Shown: piece after piece, positions 42,156-50,894 of the stretch
How positions within the stretch are numbered: position 1 is the stretch's first letter
How the letters are laid out: every line of letters begins with the position of its first letter
Assembly (NCBI RefSeq): GCF_000737705.1
Contig: NZ_JPRH01000004.1
Span: 248,001-312,000 of the forward strand
Source of the DNA: Chryseobacterium soli
GTDB lineage: Bacteria; Bacteroidota; Bacteroidia; Flavobacteriales; Weeksellaceae
Direction of reading: 5' to 3'
Length of the DNA: 64,000 bases
Notes under the pieces: model-generated
What the model was told of the DNA's origin: nothing
The model's database searches: none
What the model saw: the letters and a program-made list of their open reading frames with translations, nothing else
Made by a program: the position numbers and the translations under genes

Positions 42156-42812
42156 TTATTTAGCAAATACATATTTAACTCCGAAAGTTACAGAAGATAA
42201 GTTCAAACCGAAGTTATAGTTGTTTGTAGCATCACCATTTTTTGGTTTGTAGTTGCTATAACCGAATTCACCGATAGTAGCTTCAATAGACCAGTTTTTG
42301 TTTAAGAAATAATCTAAACCTGGCTTAACAGTAACACCGATTTTAGTGTATTTAGCTTCAGTAGAAGTAGAGTTTGTAACAACTGTATTTCCTGAAGTAG
42401 CTACAGAACTAGTTTCAACCTCAGTTTTTCCAAACTGCATTGGCACTGCTAATTGTCCGAAGAAATATAACTTGTCAGATAAAGTCCAGTATTTTCTTAC
42501 GAATGGAGCTACAACGAAAGCTGGAGTTTTAGTTACGTTCTCGTTTACGATTGTAGTATTTCCTAAAGTTGCAGTAGTAGTTACAGTATTTTTTTCAGTT
42601 TGGTATCCAATTCCTAATCCAACTGCTAAGTTAGTGTTTACGAAATATCCAACTGTAGGTAATACGTTGAAGTTTTCTTTTTTATCGTTACCATTGTTAT
42701 TTTCTACTTGAGAATAACCAACAGATCCTGATAAATACGTAGTTCCTTTAGCAATCTGAGCATTAGATAATCCAAAAAGTGCAACAGCACCCGCTAATAA
42801 TATTTTTTTCAT
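42156..42812 (-). CDS. Outer membrane beta-barrel protein
   Basis: A 218-residue protein with signal peptide MKKILLAGAVALFGLSNAQ and an eight-strand-like pattern: GTTYLSGSVGYSQVENN, FNVLPTVGYFVNTNLAVGLG, TPAFVVAPFVRKYWTLSDKL, YFFGQLAVPMQFGK, YTKIGVTVKPGLDYFLNKNW, SIEATIGEFGYSNY and the final SSVTFGVKYVFAK ending near an aromatic. It is of the OmpW/OmpA-barrel (porin-like) kind frequent in Bacteroidota, with no recognised specificity. A -7-like box (complement of CAAAGTTA, 42841-42848) precedes it. Confidence 0.85.
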   Translation of the reverse strand: MKKILLAGAVALFGLSNAQIAKGTTYLSGSVGYSQVENNNGNDKKENFNVLPTVGYFVNTNLAVGLGIGYQTEKNTVTTTATLGNTTIVNENVTKTPAFVVAPFVRKYWTLSDKLYFFGQLAVPMQFGKTEVETSSVATSGNTVVTNSTSTEAKYTKIGVTVKPGLDYFLNKNWSIEATIGEFGYSNYKPKNGDATNNYNFGLNLSSVTFGVKYVFAK

Positions 42813-43111
42813 TTTAAAAAATTTTAATACTTTCTGAGGGCAAAGTTACATTGGGTTCTGCGAATATTAAAATTTGTTAATGTGATTAATATCATTGATA
42901 AATATTAAGCTTTTCCGAAAATAAAATACATTCATAATAGGACTTTGATTTTTTCACAATATTTAGAATAAAAAAATTACAATTTATCAACAGGATTGAA
43001 ATTTGTTTGACTTTTTAGATTCATCATTTTTTATAAATTCCAATGATTTACATTTATTACCAATAATTAAGATACAAAACATTAACATTTAAGGAGTTAT
43101 TCTAAAAATAA
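42813..43111. other. Intergenic stretch with no recognised gene
   Basis: About 300 nt of AT-rich DNA. Apart from the -7-like box of the barrel gene near 42841-42848, I see no repeats or conserved structure. Confidence 0.5.
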
Positions 43112-43139
43112 AAAGCTGCTTTAACTTAAAAACAGCTTT
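43112..43139 (-). terminator. Terminator after the gene at 43164
   Basis: AAAGCTG / CAGCTTT enclosing about 14 nt, 24 nt after the stop codon, with Ts on the minus strand. Confidence 0.7.
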
Positions 43140-43163
43140 CTAAAATATGTCTTTGGAATATAA

Positions 43164-43616
43164 TTATGCAGATACATAACAATTATAAGTTCCCTTTATA
43201 CCAAATACAGCTCCTGCTGTTACAAAGTTTCCGGTTGGAAATGGTGTTGTAACAAGAACATAAACTCCAGTTTTTTGACGGGAATCAATCAGCTGATTCA
43301 CATTCATATCTATAGTCCACTTATATTGTGGAAAACCTTCATACTTAGCTCCTGAAAGATATAAAAGGCAGTTTGAAGCCTGTATAAAAGCAGTATTTTT
43401 AAGCGCAAGGTTTTCATTATTAAGAAGACCAATATTATCCATAAATTCGTCGCCTTCTGATAGATTTCTTTCCAATAATAAATTTCCGTCTTTATCATAT
43501 AGTTTGTACCAACCACGACAAACTTTTGATATAACTCCTTTTGCTGTCGATTCCTGTGTTGCTAATTTGGTACTCAGCTGTACTTCTTTACTATGTAATA
43601 GTAATAGTTTTGCCAT
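43164..43616 (-). CDS. Hypothetical protein, possibly the body of a frameshifted lipoprotein
   Basis: A 150-residue sequence with no recognised family. The most structured part is VCRGWYKLYDKDGNLLLERN, then MDNIGLLNNENLALKNTAFI and FPQYKWTIDMNVNQL. It ends KGTYNCYVSA. Its own start MAKLLLLHSKEVQL is poor and has no signal peptide. The preceding 50-codon frame (43591-43743) has a clean lipoprotein signal and overlaps it by 26 nt in another frame, so the two may be one gene split by a single-base change. If intact as read, it would be cytosolic. Confidence 0.5.
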   Translation of the reverse strand: MAKLLLLHSKEVQLSTKLATQESTAKGVISKVCRGWYKLYDKDGNLLLERNLSEGDEFMDNIGLLNNENLALKNTAFIQASNCLLYLSGAKYEGFPQYKWTIDMNVNQLIDSRQKTGVYVLVTTPFPTGNFVTAGAVFGIKGTYNCYVSA

Positions 43617-43743
43617 CGATTTTATAAGCGACTTTAGTTTGTGTATTTTGACTGGATATCACCTCTTCATTTATCTGATCAGACTGGCATGATAATGAAG
43701 TTAAAAGAATTGACGTAGCTAGTATAACTTTAAGCTTTCTCAT
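43591..43743 (-). CDS. Short lipoprotein signal-peptide frame, candidate 5' part of the gene above
   Basis: A 50-codon frame starting MRKLKVILATSILLTSLSCQ, with lipobox SLSC and cysteine at residue 19, followed by SDQINEEVISSQNTQTKVAY and KIDGKTITIT before the stop codon. A -7-like element (complement of CAAAAATA, 43771-43778) lies upstream. The peptide is too short for a mature protein of its own except as a small surface lipopeptide; a frameshift from it into the 43164-43616 frame would give a lipoprotein of roughly 190 residues. Confidence 0.5.
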   Translation of the reverse strand: MRKLKVILATSILLTSLSCQSDQINEEVISSQNTQTKVAYKIDGKTITIT

Positions 43744-43850
43744 AATTAAAAATTTAATAGTTTAAAGCGGCAAAAATACATTAATGATTTAGGATTAAAG
43801 AAAATGCAGATATGAAATTTATCACCAATTAGAGATATTTTATTTTTTTA

Positions 43851-43877
43851 AAAAAACCAGCCATCAGGCTGGTTTTT
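43851..43877 (-). terminator. Terminator of the barrel protein gene at 43896
   Basis: AAACCAGCC / GGCTGGTTT with ATCA loop, 19 nt past the stop codon, with Ts on the minus strand. Confidence 0.9.
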
Positions 43878-43895
43878 CAATGTATTATATTGTGC

Positions 43896-44393
43896 TTATT
43901 TCAGGAAGAAGTTATAGCCAATGTTGACTGCACCAACATTCCAGCTTGTCTTGTACCATCCGAAATCACGTTTGTTGCTAATGGTTTGATATCCCAGATA
44001 CAATTCGCCTTTAGCCATTTGATACCCGAATTTTGGCTGAGCATAGAATCCTCCATCTACCCCATCTTTTGTGGAAATTCCATATCCCAAATCTAATCCT
44101 ACAAAAATAGGTGCTCCCGAAAATCGGTATTTACCGGAAACAGCTACCGGAATAAATCCGAAATCATCAAAATTGTCTTTTCCAAAGAAATGAGAATATC
44201 CTGTTGCAACTCCCAGGTCAAGCCCTTTTGCAATATTCCACATATAAGCAGCATCTACTCCTAATGTAAATGATGATGCATTGCTTGCATCGGAAACCGG
44301 AATACCGATATGTCCTCCAAGTTTAAAACCTTCCTGCGCCTGTGCAGCCCCTCCTAAAAAGGCGAAAGCACTTAATAGTAACAATTTTTTCAT
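43896..44393 (-). CDS. Outer membrane beta-barrel protein (paralogue of the next gene)
   Basis: A 165-residue exported protein, signal peptide MKKLLLLSAFAFLGGAAQAQ. The pattern EGFKLGGHIGIPVSDAS, YMWNIAKGLDLGVATGYSHF, FIPVAVSGKYRF, FVGLDLGYGIST, GFYAQPKFGYQMAKGELYLG and VGAVNIGYNFFLK is that of a small outer-membrane barrel. It is clearly a paralogue of the gene at 44530 (shared KxGGHxGxPVxDA, A-T-G-Y-S-H, ending G-Y-x-F). Function unknown. The pair are separately promoted and terminated. Confidence 0.82.
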   Translation of the reverse strand: MKKLLLLSAFAFLGGAAQAQEGFKLGGHIGIPVSDASNASSFTLGVDAAYMWNIAKGLDLGVATGYSHFFGKDNFDDFGFIPVAVSGKYRFSGAPIFVGLDLGYGISTKDGVDGGFYAQPKFGYQMAKGELYLGYQTISNKRDFGWYKTSWNVGAVNIGYNFFLK

Positions 44394-44421
44394 ATTTTCT
44401 AATAGTTTTTGATTGAGCTCA

Positions 44422-44452
44422 CAAAATTAATAAATATTTTATATTTCATCAA
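44422..44452 (-). promoter_or_regulatory. Promoter of the barrel protein gene at 43896
   Basis: On the minus strand TTG (complement of 44450-44452), 20 nt, TAATTTTG (complement of 44422-44429), 28 nt before the start codon. Confidence 0.72.
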
Positions 44453-44486
44453 GAGGTCAAAAAAATATTCAGATTGGGGCATAAAA

Positions 44487-44510
44487 AAGCCGCTTAAAAA
44501 TAAGCGGCTT
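44487..44510 (-). terminator. Terminator of the barrel protein gene at 44530
   Basis: A 10-bp perfect stem AAGCCGCTTA / TAAGCGGCTT with AAAA loop, 20 nt past the stop codon. Confidence 0.88.
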
Positions 44511-44529
44511 GTCTTTATAATAAAGTTAA

Positions 44530-45057
44530 TTAAAACTTATAAGCATATCCTATACTTACTGTTGAAAGCTCATATCCATCTTTGCTGATTCCTTTATATC
44601 CTGCAAAAATAGTATGTTTTTCTGCAAATGTATACCCTACTTTAGGCTGGTAGTAAAAACCACCACCATCTGCATCTCCTGTAAGGAAAGCATATCCCAA
44701 GTCTGCCCCTACATTAAATCCGCCCTCAAATGTATACTGAGCAGTTGCAGCAACAGGGATTGACCCAACATTTGATTTGTAAGATATTGAAGGAATGATA
44801 ACCGATCCCATAAAATTTAATTCCGGAGTCTTGATTTCTTTTCCGAAATAATGAGAGTATCCTGTGGTAGCCCCCAATTCAAAATGCTCTGCGATCTGCC
44901 ATGTGTAGGCTACATCTACTCCTGCATTAAATGCATAGGTATCTCCGGCATCTCCTACAGGCAATCCTACGTGGCCTCCTATTTTAAAATGACTTTCCTG
45001 TGCGTTAACATTTGCCCCCAACAGAGCCAAAGCTCCGATTAATAATAGTTTTTTCAT
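44530..45057 (-). CDS. Outer membrane beta-barrel protein (paralogue of the previous gene)
   Basis: A 175-residue exported protein, signal peptide MKKLLLIGALALLGANVNAQ, with the sequence pattern SHFKIGGHVGLPVGDAGDTY, VDVAYTWQIAEHFELGATTG, SIPVAATAQYTFEGGFNVGA, GGFYYQPKVGYTFAEKHTIF and ELSTVSIGYAYKF. It ends in an aromatic, as outer-membrane barrels do. Specific role unknown. Confidence 0.82.
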   Translation of the reverse strand: MKKLLLIGALALLGANVNAQESHFKIGGHVGLPVGDAGDTYAFNAGVDVAYTWQIAEHFELGATTGYSHYFGKEIKTPELNFMGSVIIPSISYKSNVGSIPVAATAQYTFEGGFNVGADLGYAFLTGDADGGGFYYQPKVGYTFAEKHTIFAGYKGISKDGYELSTVSIGYAYKF

Positions 45058-45082
45058 GGTTATTGTTTTTAAAATTCGACCG

Positions 45083-45113
45083 CAAAACTAATTATTATTT
45101 AGGAAATTAACAA
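45083..45113 (-). promoter_or_regulatory. Promoter of the barrel protein gene at 44530
   Basis: On the minus strand TTG (complement of 45111-45113), 20 nt, TAGTTTTG (complement of 45083-45090), 25 nt before the start codon. It has the same geometry as the promoter of its paralogue. Confidence 0.72.
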
Positions 45114-45166
45114 GCATTAACAAATCATTAACCTAACAATGATATTATGTTAAATAATTATGATTT

Positions 45167-46126
45167 TTAATCATTTTTCAGTCTCTTGTCTTCTTCATTG
45201 TAAGCTAGAATGATCTTTCTTACTACCGGATGCCTTACCACATCTTCTTCCGTAAGATGTACAAATCCGATCTCTTTTACCCCATGCAGAATTCTCATGG
45301 CTTCTTTTAACCCGGACTGCTGGTTTTTTGGAAGGTCAATCTGGCTTGGATCTCCGGTAATGATGAATTTGGCGTTCATCCCCATTCTCGTCAGGAACAT
45401 TTTCATCTGTGCATGAGTGGTATTCTGTGCTTCATCAAGAATTACAAAAGCATCATCAAGGGTACGCCCTCTCATAAATGCCAACGGAGCTACTTCAATA
45501 ACTTTCTTCTCCATAAAACCTTCCAGTTTTTCATGAGGAATCATATCCCGAAGTGCATCATATAGAGGCTGTAAATACGGATCAAGTTTTTCTTTAAGGT
45601 CACCCGGCAAAAATCCCAGACTCTCCCCTGCTTCTACTGCAGGCCTTGTCAGAACAATTCTTTTCACTTCTTTATCTCTCAAAGCCCTTGCTGCCAAAGC
45701 CACACTGGTATAGGTTTTCCCGGTTCCCGCAGGCCCGATTGCAAAAACCATGTCTTTTTTCTCCGTTTCTTTAACGAGCTTCTTAAGGTTGGTGGTTTTA
45801 GCTTTAATAATTTTACCATTTACCCCTTTTACGATGATATCCTGATCAAAGACCAGCTGTTTCTCATTCTCATCCTTGATATTAAGAATGTTTTCAACAT
45901 CTTTAAGGGCAATAGAATTGTTTTTCGAGATAAATGCTATAATGTCATTCAGTTTTTGTTTAAGTATGTCTAACGCTTCCTGATTTCCCATTGCAAAAAT
46001 ATAATGGTCTCTTCCAGTAATTTTAATGGTAGGGAAGCTTGATTTTATTAAATTGAAAAATTGGTTGTTTACACCGTAGAAGATCTTTACGTCAACATCT
46101 TCCAAATCATATGTTAATTCAAACAT
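45167..46126 (-). CDS. PhoH-family ATPase (PhoH-like)
   Basis: A 319-residue cytosolic P-loop ATPase. The KH-like N-terminus with MFELTYDLEDVDVKIFYGVN leads to the Walker A loop GPAGTGKTYTSVALAARAL (about 135-153). Other motifs are LTRPAVEAGESLGFLPGDLK, the Walker B region RTLDDAFVILDEAQNTTHAQ, ITGDPSQIDLP and the arginine sensor VVRHPVVRKII. PhoH-like (YbeZ) proteins act with the RNase YbeY around ribosome and RNA processing. The gene faces a 321-nt divergent spacer. Confidence 0.92.
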   Translation of the reverse strand: MFELTYDLEDVDVKIFYGVNNQFFNLIKSSFPTIKITGRDHYIFAMGNQEALDILKQKLNDIIAFISKNNSIALKDVENILNIKDENEKQLVFDQDIIVKGVNGKIIKAKTTNLKKLVKETEKKDMVFAIGPAGTGKTYTSVALAARALRDKEVKRIVLTRPAVEAGESLGFLPGDLKEKLDPYLQPLYDALRDMIPHEKLEGFMEKKVIEVAPLAFMRGRTLDDAFVILDEAQNTTHAQMKMFLTRMGMNAKFIITGDPSQIDLPKNQQSGLKEAMRILHGVKEIGFVHLTEEDVVRHPVVRKIILAYNEEDKRLKND

Positions 46127-46447
46127 GCAGGTATTTTTTATTAGAATCTAAATTTAGAATTTTTTTTTCAGAATTATATCAAATTCTTATCCACAATATT
46201 TACAATACACCGCTGTTTATTATTACTTGTAAAAATAATAAGCATTAAACGTCTTTAATAATTCGCCAATTTTTACAAAACTCATTCAGATAAAGCATAT
46301 TAATTAAAATGTCATTAATTCAAGCATCTGCTTTCAGGACATAAATTCGGAAGCAGAAGAGGATTTTATAATTTTTTATGAACCATAACCTCCCTATTTC
46401 CCTTTATTTTAAATAAATTTGCATTTCTATCATTCTACAAATTACAA
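46127..46447. other. Divergent intergenic region between phoH-like and SAM hydrolase genes
   Basis: 321 nt with no gene. It holds a hairpin TCTGCTTTC (46327-46335) / GGAAGCAGA (46349-46357), and TAAATTTG at 46414-46421, a -7 match 26 nt upstream of the SAM hydrolase start, without a TTG at the expected -33. The left part is AT-rich with TCTAAATTTAGA at about 46146. Confidence 0.45.
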
Positions 46448-47275
46448 ATGTCGATTATTACCCTTACTTCAGATTTCGGAAATTTAGACTACAGAGTTGC
46501 CGCTGTAAAAGGCAAGATTCTGTCGCTGAATCCTGAGGTTGATATTGTTGATATAACCCACGACATCCAGGCATTCAACCTCATACAGACCTCTTATATC
46601 GTTAGAAACGCTTACAAATATTTTCCAAAAGGAGCTATTCACATTTTATCGGTTGACAGTTTTTTCCATAAATCAAGAAAAAACATTCTTTATAAATCGG
46701 ATGGATCTTATTTTCTGGCGGCCGACAATGGCCTTTTAAGCCTGATCTTTTTCGATATAAAACCCGAAGCAATTTATGAGATCACTCTTAACAGCAGGTT
46801 TGATGATGTGGTAGATTTCACGTCAACGGATGTTTTTGTGCCTGCAGCCGTACACCTTGCCAACGGTGGACTACCGGAAGTAATCGGAAGAAAAATAGAC
46901 AGCGTTAAGCAGCTTTTATTTCCAAAACCTGTTTATAATGAGAATGAAAGAATGATTATTGGGGAAGTTACCTATATTGATAATTTCGGAAATATTATCT
47001 CGAATATCAACAAAGAATTTTTCGAAAGTGCAGGAAAGGGCTATGAAAATTTCACCATTAAATTCAGAAACTTAAGTCTTTCCAGAATATTTTCAAGCCA
47101 CACCGAAGTGGTTTCCGACTGGGAAAGGGAAACGGAATACCACGGACAGTCCGCAGCAATTTTCAATGACAGCCAGCTTTTGGAGCTTACCATCTATAAA
47201 GGAAGCAAAAAAAACGGCGCAAAAAGTTTGTTCGGATTGAATGTTGGGGAAAATATTTACATTGAATTTTTCTAA
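46448..47275 (+). CDS. SAM hydrolase (SAM hydroxide adenosyltransferase, DUF62 family)
   Basis: A 275-residue protein of the fluorinase/chlorinase superfamily. The N-terminal domain starts with ITLTSDFGNLDYRVAAVKGK, whose catalytic aspartate (D9) is in SDFG; DITHDIQAFN and FLAADNGLLS follow. Relatives split S-adenosylmethionine with water to adenosine and methionine. The chlorinase/fluorinase loop is not apparent, so hydrolysis is the likely reaction. Physiological role in Bacteroidota is unclear. It lies alone between a divergent phoH-like gene and the E2 gene 63 nt downstream. Confidence 0.88.
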   Translation: MSIITLTSDFGNLDYRVAAVKGKILSLNPEVDIVDITHDIQAFNLIQTSYIVRNAYKYFPKGAIHILSVDSFFHKSRKNILYKSDGSYFLAADNGLLSLIFFDIKPEAIYEITLNSRFDDVVDFTSTDVFVPAAVHLANGGLPEVIGRKIDSVKQLLFPKPVYNENERMIIGEVTYIDNFGNIISNINKEFFESAGKGYENFTIKFRNLSLSRIFSSHTEVVSDWERETEYHGQSAAIFNDSQLLELTIYKGSKKNGAKSLFGLNVGENIYIEFF

Positions 47276-47338
47276 GATTATATATTCCATAAAAAAACCG
47301 ATTTTTTTTATATATTTGTCAAAATCTAAAAATTAAAA

Positions 47339-48652
47339 ATGGCAGAATACAAATTATTGCTTCCTTCCATGGGAGAAGGTGTTATGGAAGCGACAATTAT
47401 CACTTGGTTATTTAATGAGGGTGATAATGTAAAAGAGGATGATTCCGTAGTAGAAATTGCAACAGATAAGGTAGATTCAGACGTTCCGACACCAGTTTCG
47501 GGGAAAATCGTTAAAATTTTAAAACGAAAAGACGAGGTTGCAAAAGTTGGTGAAGCCATTGCTATTTTAGAAATTGAAGGAGAAGGCGGAAATACAGGTT
47601 CAGAAGAGGTAAAAACAGAGACTCCGGCTCCAACTCCGGATGCTGAAACATTAAAAACAATTGAAGGAGCTTTACAGCCTACCGCTACTTCACATGTAGA
47701 ATTTTCAGGAGACCTTTATTTATCACCTCTTGTAAAATCCATCGCACAACAAGAAAATATTTCTGAAACTGAACTGCAATCCATCAAAGGAAACGGTTTA
47801 GAGGGAAGAATTACAAAAGAAGATATATTAGCGTATGTTGCCAACAGAGGAAACCAGCCTCAAGCAGCACCACAAGCAGCAGCAACGACTCCTGCTCCAA
47901 AACCAGCAGTATCTGCTCCGGCGGCTACCGTATCAACCGCAGCAGGTGACGAGATCATTCCAATGGACAGAATGAGAAAGATCATCGCTGAAAACATGGT
48001 TAAAGCAAAACAAACGGCACCACACGTTACTTCTTTCATCGAAACGGATGTAACCAACGTGGTAAAATGGAGAAACAAGCATAAAGATATTTTCGAGAAA
48101 CGTGAAGGTGAAAAACTTACGTTCATGCCAATTTTCGTAAAAGCAATTGTAAAAGCAATCCAGGATTATCCGATGATCAATGTTTCTATCAATGGAGACA
48201 ATATCATCAAAAAGAAAAACATCAATATCGGTATGGCAACAGCCCTTCCGGATGGAAATCTTATCGTTCCTGTCATTAAAAATGCAGATCAATTATCTCT
48301 TTCTGGCTTAGCAAAAGCTATTAACGACTTGGCTTACAGAGCAAGAAATAAGAAATTAAGACCAGAAGATACACAAGGAGCTACTTATACGATTTCTAAC
48401 GTAGGAAGCTTCGGAAACTTAATGGGTACTCCTATTATTCCACAGCCTCAGGTTGCTATTTTAGCAATTGGAGCGATTGTGAAAAAACCGGCAGTGCTGG
48501 AAACGAAAGACGGTGATGTAATTGCCATCCGTCAGTTAATGTTCATGTCTCACTCGTATGACCATAGAGTGGTAGACGGATCTCTGGGTGGAATGTTCTT
48601 AAAACATGTTCATGACTACCTGCAGAACTGGGATATGAATACTGAAGTATAA
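47339..48652 (+). CDS. Dihydrolipoamide acyltransferase (E2) of a 2-oxoacid dehydrogenase complex
   Basis: A 437-residue core enzyme. An N-terminal lipoyl domain carries the modified K44 (EIATDKVDSDVP). The peripheral-subunit-binding domain reads LSPLVKSIAQQENISETELQ (about 123-155), flanked by Ala/Pro-rich linkers (PQAAPQAAATTPAPKPA). The catalytic domain ends with SHSYDHRVVDGSLGG; H409 and D413 are catalytic. One lipoyl domain and the sequence favour a branched-chain or broad 2-oxoacid complex rather than pyruvate. E1 and E3 genes are not in the window. TATATTTG at 47311-47318 is a -7-like box. Terminator at 48677. Confidence 0.93.
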   Translation: MAEYKLLLPSMGEGVMEATIITWLFNEGDNVKEDDSVVEIATDKVDSDVPTPVSGKIVKILKRKDEVAKVGEAIAILEIEGEGGNTGSEEVKTETPAPTPDAETLKTIEGALQPTATSHVEFSGDLYLSPLVKSIAQQENISETELQSIKGNGLEGRITKEDILAYVANRGNQPQAAPQAAATTPAPKPAVSAPAATVSTAAGDEIIPMDRMRKIIAENMVKAKQTAPHVTSFIETDVTNVVKWRNKHKDIFEKREGEKLTFMPIFVKAIVKAIQDYPMINVSINGDNIIKKKNINIGMATALPDGNLIVPVIKNADQLSLSGLAKAINDLAYRARNKKLRPEDTQGATYTISNVGSFGNLMGTPIIPQPQVAILAIGAIVKKPAVLETKDGDVIAIRQLMFMSHSYDHRVVDGSLGGMFLKHVHDYLQNWDMNTEV

Positions 48653-48676
48653 ATCATACCCGATTGACTCATATAT

Positions 48677-48700
48677 AAACCTCCGATTTTTCGGAGGTTT
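48677..48700 (+). terminator. Terminator of the E2 gene
   Basis: AAACCTCCGA / TCGGAGGTTT with TTTT loop, followed by Ts. Confidence 0.92.
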
Positions 48701-48760
48701 TTTGCTTTGGAATTGTCATAAATAATATTAATTTTAAGACAAATTATTTTTCAACACAAC

Positions 48761-49390
48761 ATGGAACTGGATTTCAGAAAACTATATACTCCCAATTTAT
48801 TTGATTTTTCTAAAGAACAAGAGAAATTAATTTTTGAAGTGTACGACAAATTGTTCCAAACATACAGTATTTCAGTCGTAGAAATTGAAAATTCCCCCTA
48901 CAGCAAAATAAAAGCAGAAAATGAAAACCAACTGCTCACTCCAAAAATCTGCTATTATATTACCCATAAAGACAAAACAAATTCGTTTTACCTATATATT
49001 ACCAATAAGATCTGGATCACTGCCAAAGGAGGTCTAAGCAGCAATAAATACGACACCTTACAGATTTGGGGAATCAAAGAACTCGATGAAGATCTGGAAT
49101 ACATTTCCATAAAAAGGAAAAAGACTATGGATTGCATTGCCGGGATTTTTAATAAATTTTCGATAGATTTTACAGAAGATAAGGATTTCAACAAAAAATT
49201 TTATGTTTTAGGTACTAATGAAAACAAGACCAGAAATTGTCTTACTTCACATAGAAGGCAGGCAATACAGTCTTTTCCAGATGAAAATTTTCAGTTCGAA
49301 ATAAAAAATGAAATCCTGATTTTTGGAATTCCAAAGGAACTCTCTGTGAATAATGCATTGGCAGTAGCAGATTTTCTGGAAAAAATTTAA
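48761..49390 (+). CDS. Hypothetical protein
   Basis: A 209-residue protein I do not recognise. It starts MELDFRKLYTPNLFDFSKEQ and has a mixed alpha/beta look: ICYYITHKDKTNSFYLYITN, WITAKGGLSSNKYDTLQIWG, MDCIAGIFNKFSI. The residues NCLTSHRRQAIQSFPDENF stand out as polar. No signal peptide or membrane segment, so probably cytosolic. Its base composition is slightly more AT-rich than the neighbours, and it has no operon partner: a terminator lies upstream and the ClC gene follows after 44 nt. Confidence 0.65.
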   Translation: MELDFRKLYTPNLFDFSKEQEKLIFEVYDKLFQTYSISVVEIENSPYSKIKAENENQLLTPKICYYITHKDKTNSFYLYITNKIWITAKGGLSSNKYDTLQIWGIKELDEDLEYISIKRKKTMDCIAGIFNKFSIDFTEDKDFNKKFYVLGTNENKTRNCLTSHRRQAIQSFPDENFQFEIKNEILIFGIPKELSVNNALAVADFLEKI

Positions 49391-49434
49391 ACTGAATAAA
49401 CTTCCCAATCTTCTACCTATATATACAATACACA

Positions 49435-50802
49435 ATGTTGAAAATTTTTACTCCCATACGCAAAGGCCTTAAAAAATCCTTTGACAATATCCGGAACGAG
49501 CAGTTGAAGAACAACCTGCTTCAAGCCATTCCTTTTTGGATAGGCTCCGTCATTACAGGTATTTTCGCTGTAATGTATGCTCATATATTTGCATGGGGAG
49601 AAAAGCTTTTAGCCTTGATCCTCAACTGGCATGACTGGATGATTTTCATGATTGCCCCTATCGGATTTGTTCTTTCCTGGTGGCTTGTCAAAGAATTCGC
49701 ACCCTACGCAAAAGGAAGCGGAATTCCTCAGGTAATGGCCGCCGTAGAACTTGCCAATCCTAAAGAACACACTAAAATAAGAAGTCTTTTAAGTCTTAAA
49801 ATCATATTTTTCAAAATCCTCTCATCCGTTATTCTGGTTATCGGCGGTGGTGCCGTAGGCCGTGAAGGGCCCACCATACAGATTGCGGGTTCCATTTTCA
49901 GGAAAGTGAATGAATATCTTCCTGATTGGTGGCCGAAAATATCTAAAAAGAATATGATCATGACAGGAGCCGCTGCAGGCCTTGCTGCTGCCTTCAACAC
50001 TCCGCTCGGCGGAATCGTTTTTGCAGTGGAAGAGCTTTCAAAAACCCATATTAATTATTTTAAGACCGCGCTCTTTACAGCAGTGATTATCGCAGGCTTA
50101 ACCGCTCAGACATTGGCAGGATCCTATTTGTATCTGGGCTATCCCAAAACCCATGATGTTTCCTTAATGGTGATGTTCCCGATCGTTCTGGTAGCCGGAG
50201 TTTCAGGAATATTAGCGAGCCAGCTTTCCGTGATGATGCTTGCCATGAACAACTGGAAAAAGAAAAACCTGACTACCGACAAAGCGAATGTCATTTTCCT
50301 GGTTATCTGCGCTTTATTCATTGCGTGTATTGCCTATTTCATTAACAGGGAAATCTTAGGTTCGGGAAAGGAGATTATGCAGCGTGTTCTTTTCACTCAC
50401 AACAAACATGAAGAATGGTATGTTCCTGTTTTAAGGATGCTGGGTCCTGCCCTTTCCTTTACTTCAGGAGGTGCAGGCGGAATTTTTGCTCCCGCTCTTG
50501 CGGCTGGCGCAAGTATAGGTTCTGTTATTTCAGGAGTAATCCATTTAACACAAAATGAAACGAATGTGGTTATCCTCGGTGGTATGGTTGCTTTTCTTAC
50601 AGGAATTACCCGGGCTCCTTTTACTTCAGCGATTATTGTATTAGAAATGACCGACAGGCATTCGTTGATATTTCATCTGATGCTTGCAGGAATGATTTCT
50701 TCCATTGCTTCCATTCTGGTAAGCCGCCATTCTTTATATGATGTTATAAAAGTTAATTTTTTACACGAGATAAGAAATCAAGATCGTAATGAGACCTTTT
50801 AA
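49435..50802 (+). CDS. Chloride channel family protein (ClC)
   Basis: A 455-residue membrane protein with the three ClC selectivity motifs: GSGIPQ (94-99), GREGPTI (142-148, with the gating glutamate E144) and GGAGGIFAPAL near residue 345. The gating glutamate fits a Cl-/H+ exchanger or channel; sequence alone does not decide between them, and there are no CBS domains. It is separated by 44 nt from the hypothetical gene upstream and 146 nt from the T9SS gene downstream. Confidence 0.94.
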   Translation: MLKIFTPIRKGLKKSFDNIRNEQLKNNLLQAIPFWIGSVITGIFAVMYAHIFAWGEKLLALILNWHDWMIFMIAPIGFVLSWWLVKEFAPYAKGSGIPQVMAAVELANPKEHTKIRSLLSLKIIFFKILSSVILVIGGGAVGREGPTIQIAGSIFRKVNEYLPDWWPKISKKNMIMTGAAAGLAAAFNTPLGGIVFAVEELSKTHINYFKTALFTAVIIAGLTAQTLAGSYLYLGYPKTHDVSLMVMFPIVLVAGVSGILASQLSVMMLAMNNWKKKNLTTDKANVIFLVICALFIACIAYFINREILGSGKEIMQRVLFTHNKHEEWYVPVLRMLGPALSFTSGGAGGIFAPALAAGASIGSVISGVIHLTQNETNVVILGGMVAFLTGITRAPFTSAIIVLEMTDRHSLIFHLMLAGMISSIASILVSRHSLYDVIKVNFLHEIRNQDRNETF

Positions 50803-50894
50803 ATTAGGGCAAAAGATCTAAAATAACAATATTCTCATTAAAATCAGAATAATTTTACCGTTAAATTAAAAAACACCTTAAAAAACAGTAATAA

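Noticed and set aside
46327..46357. Hairpin TCTGCTTTC/GGAAGCAGA as a small RNA gene
   Set aside because: No promoter or terminator pair brackets it; kept only as part of the intergenic description.
47933..48292. A 119-codon minus-strand frame opposite the E2 catalytic domain
   Set aside because: Antisense shadow; the sense gene is certain.
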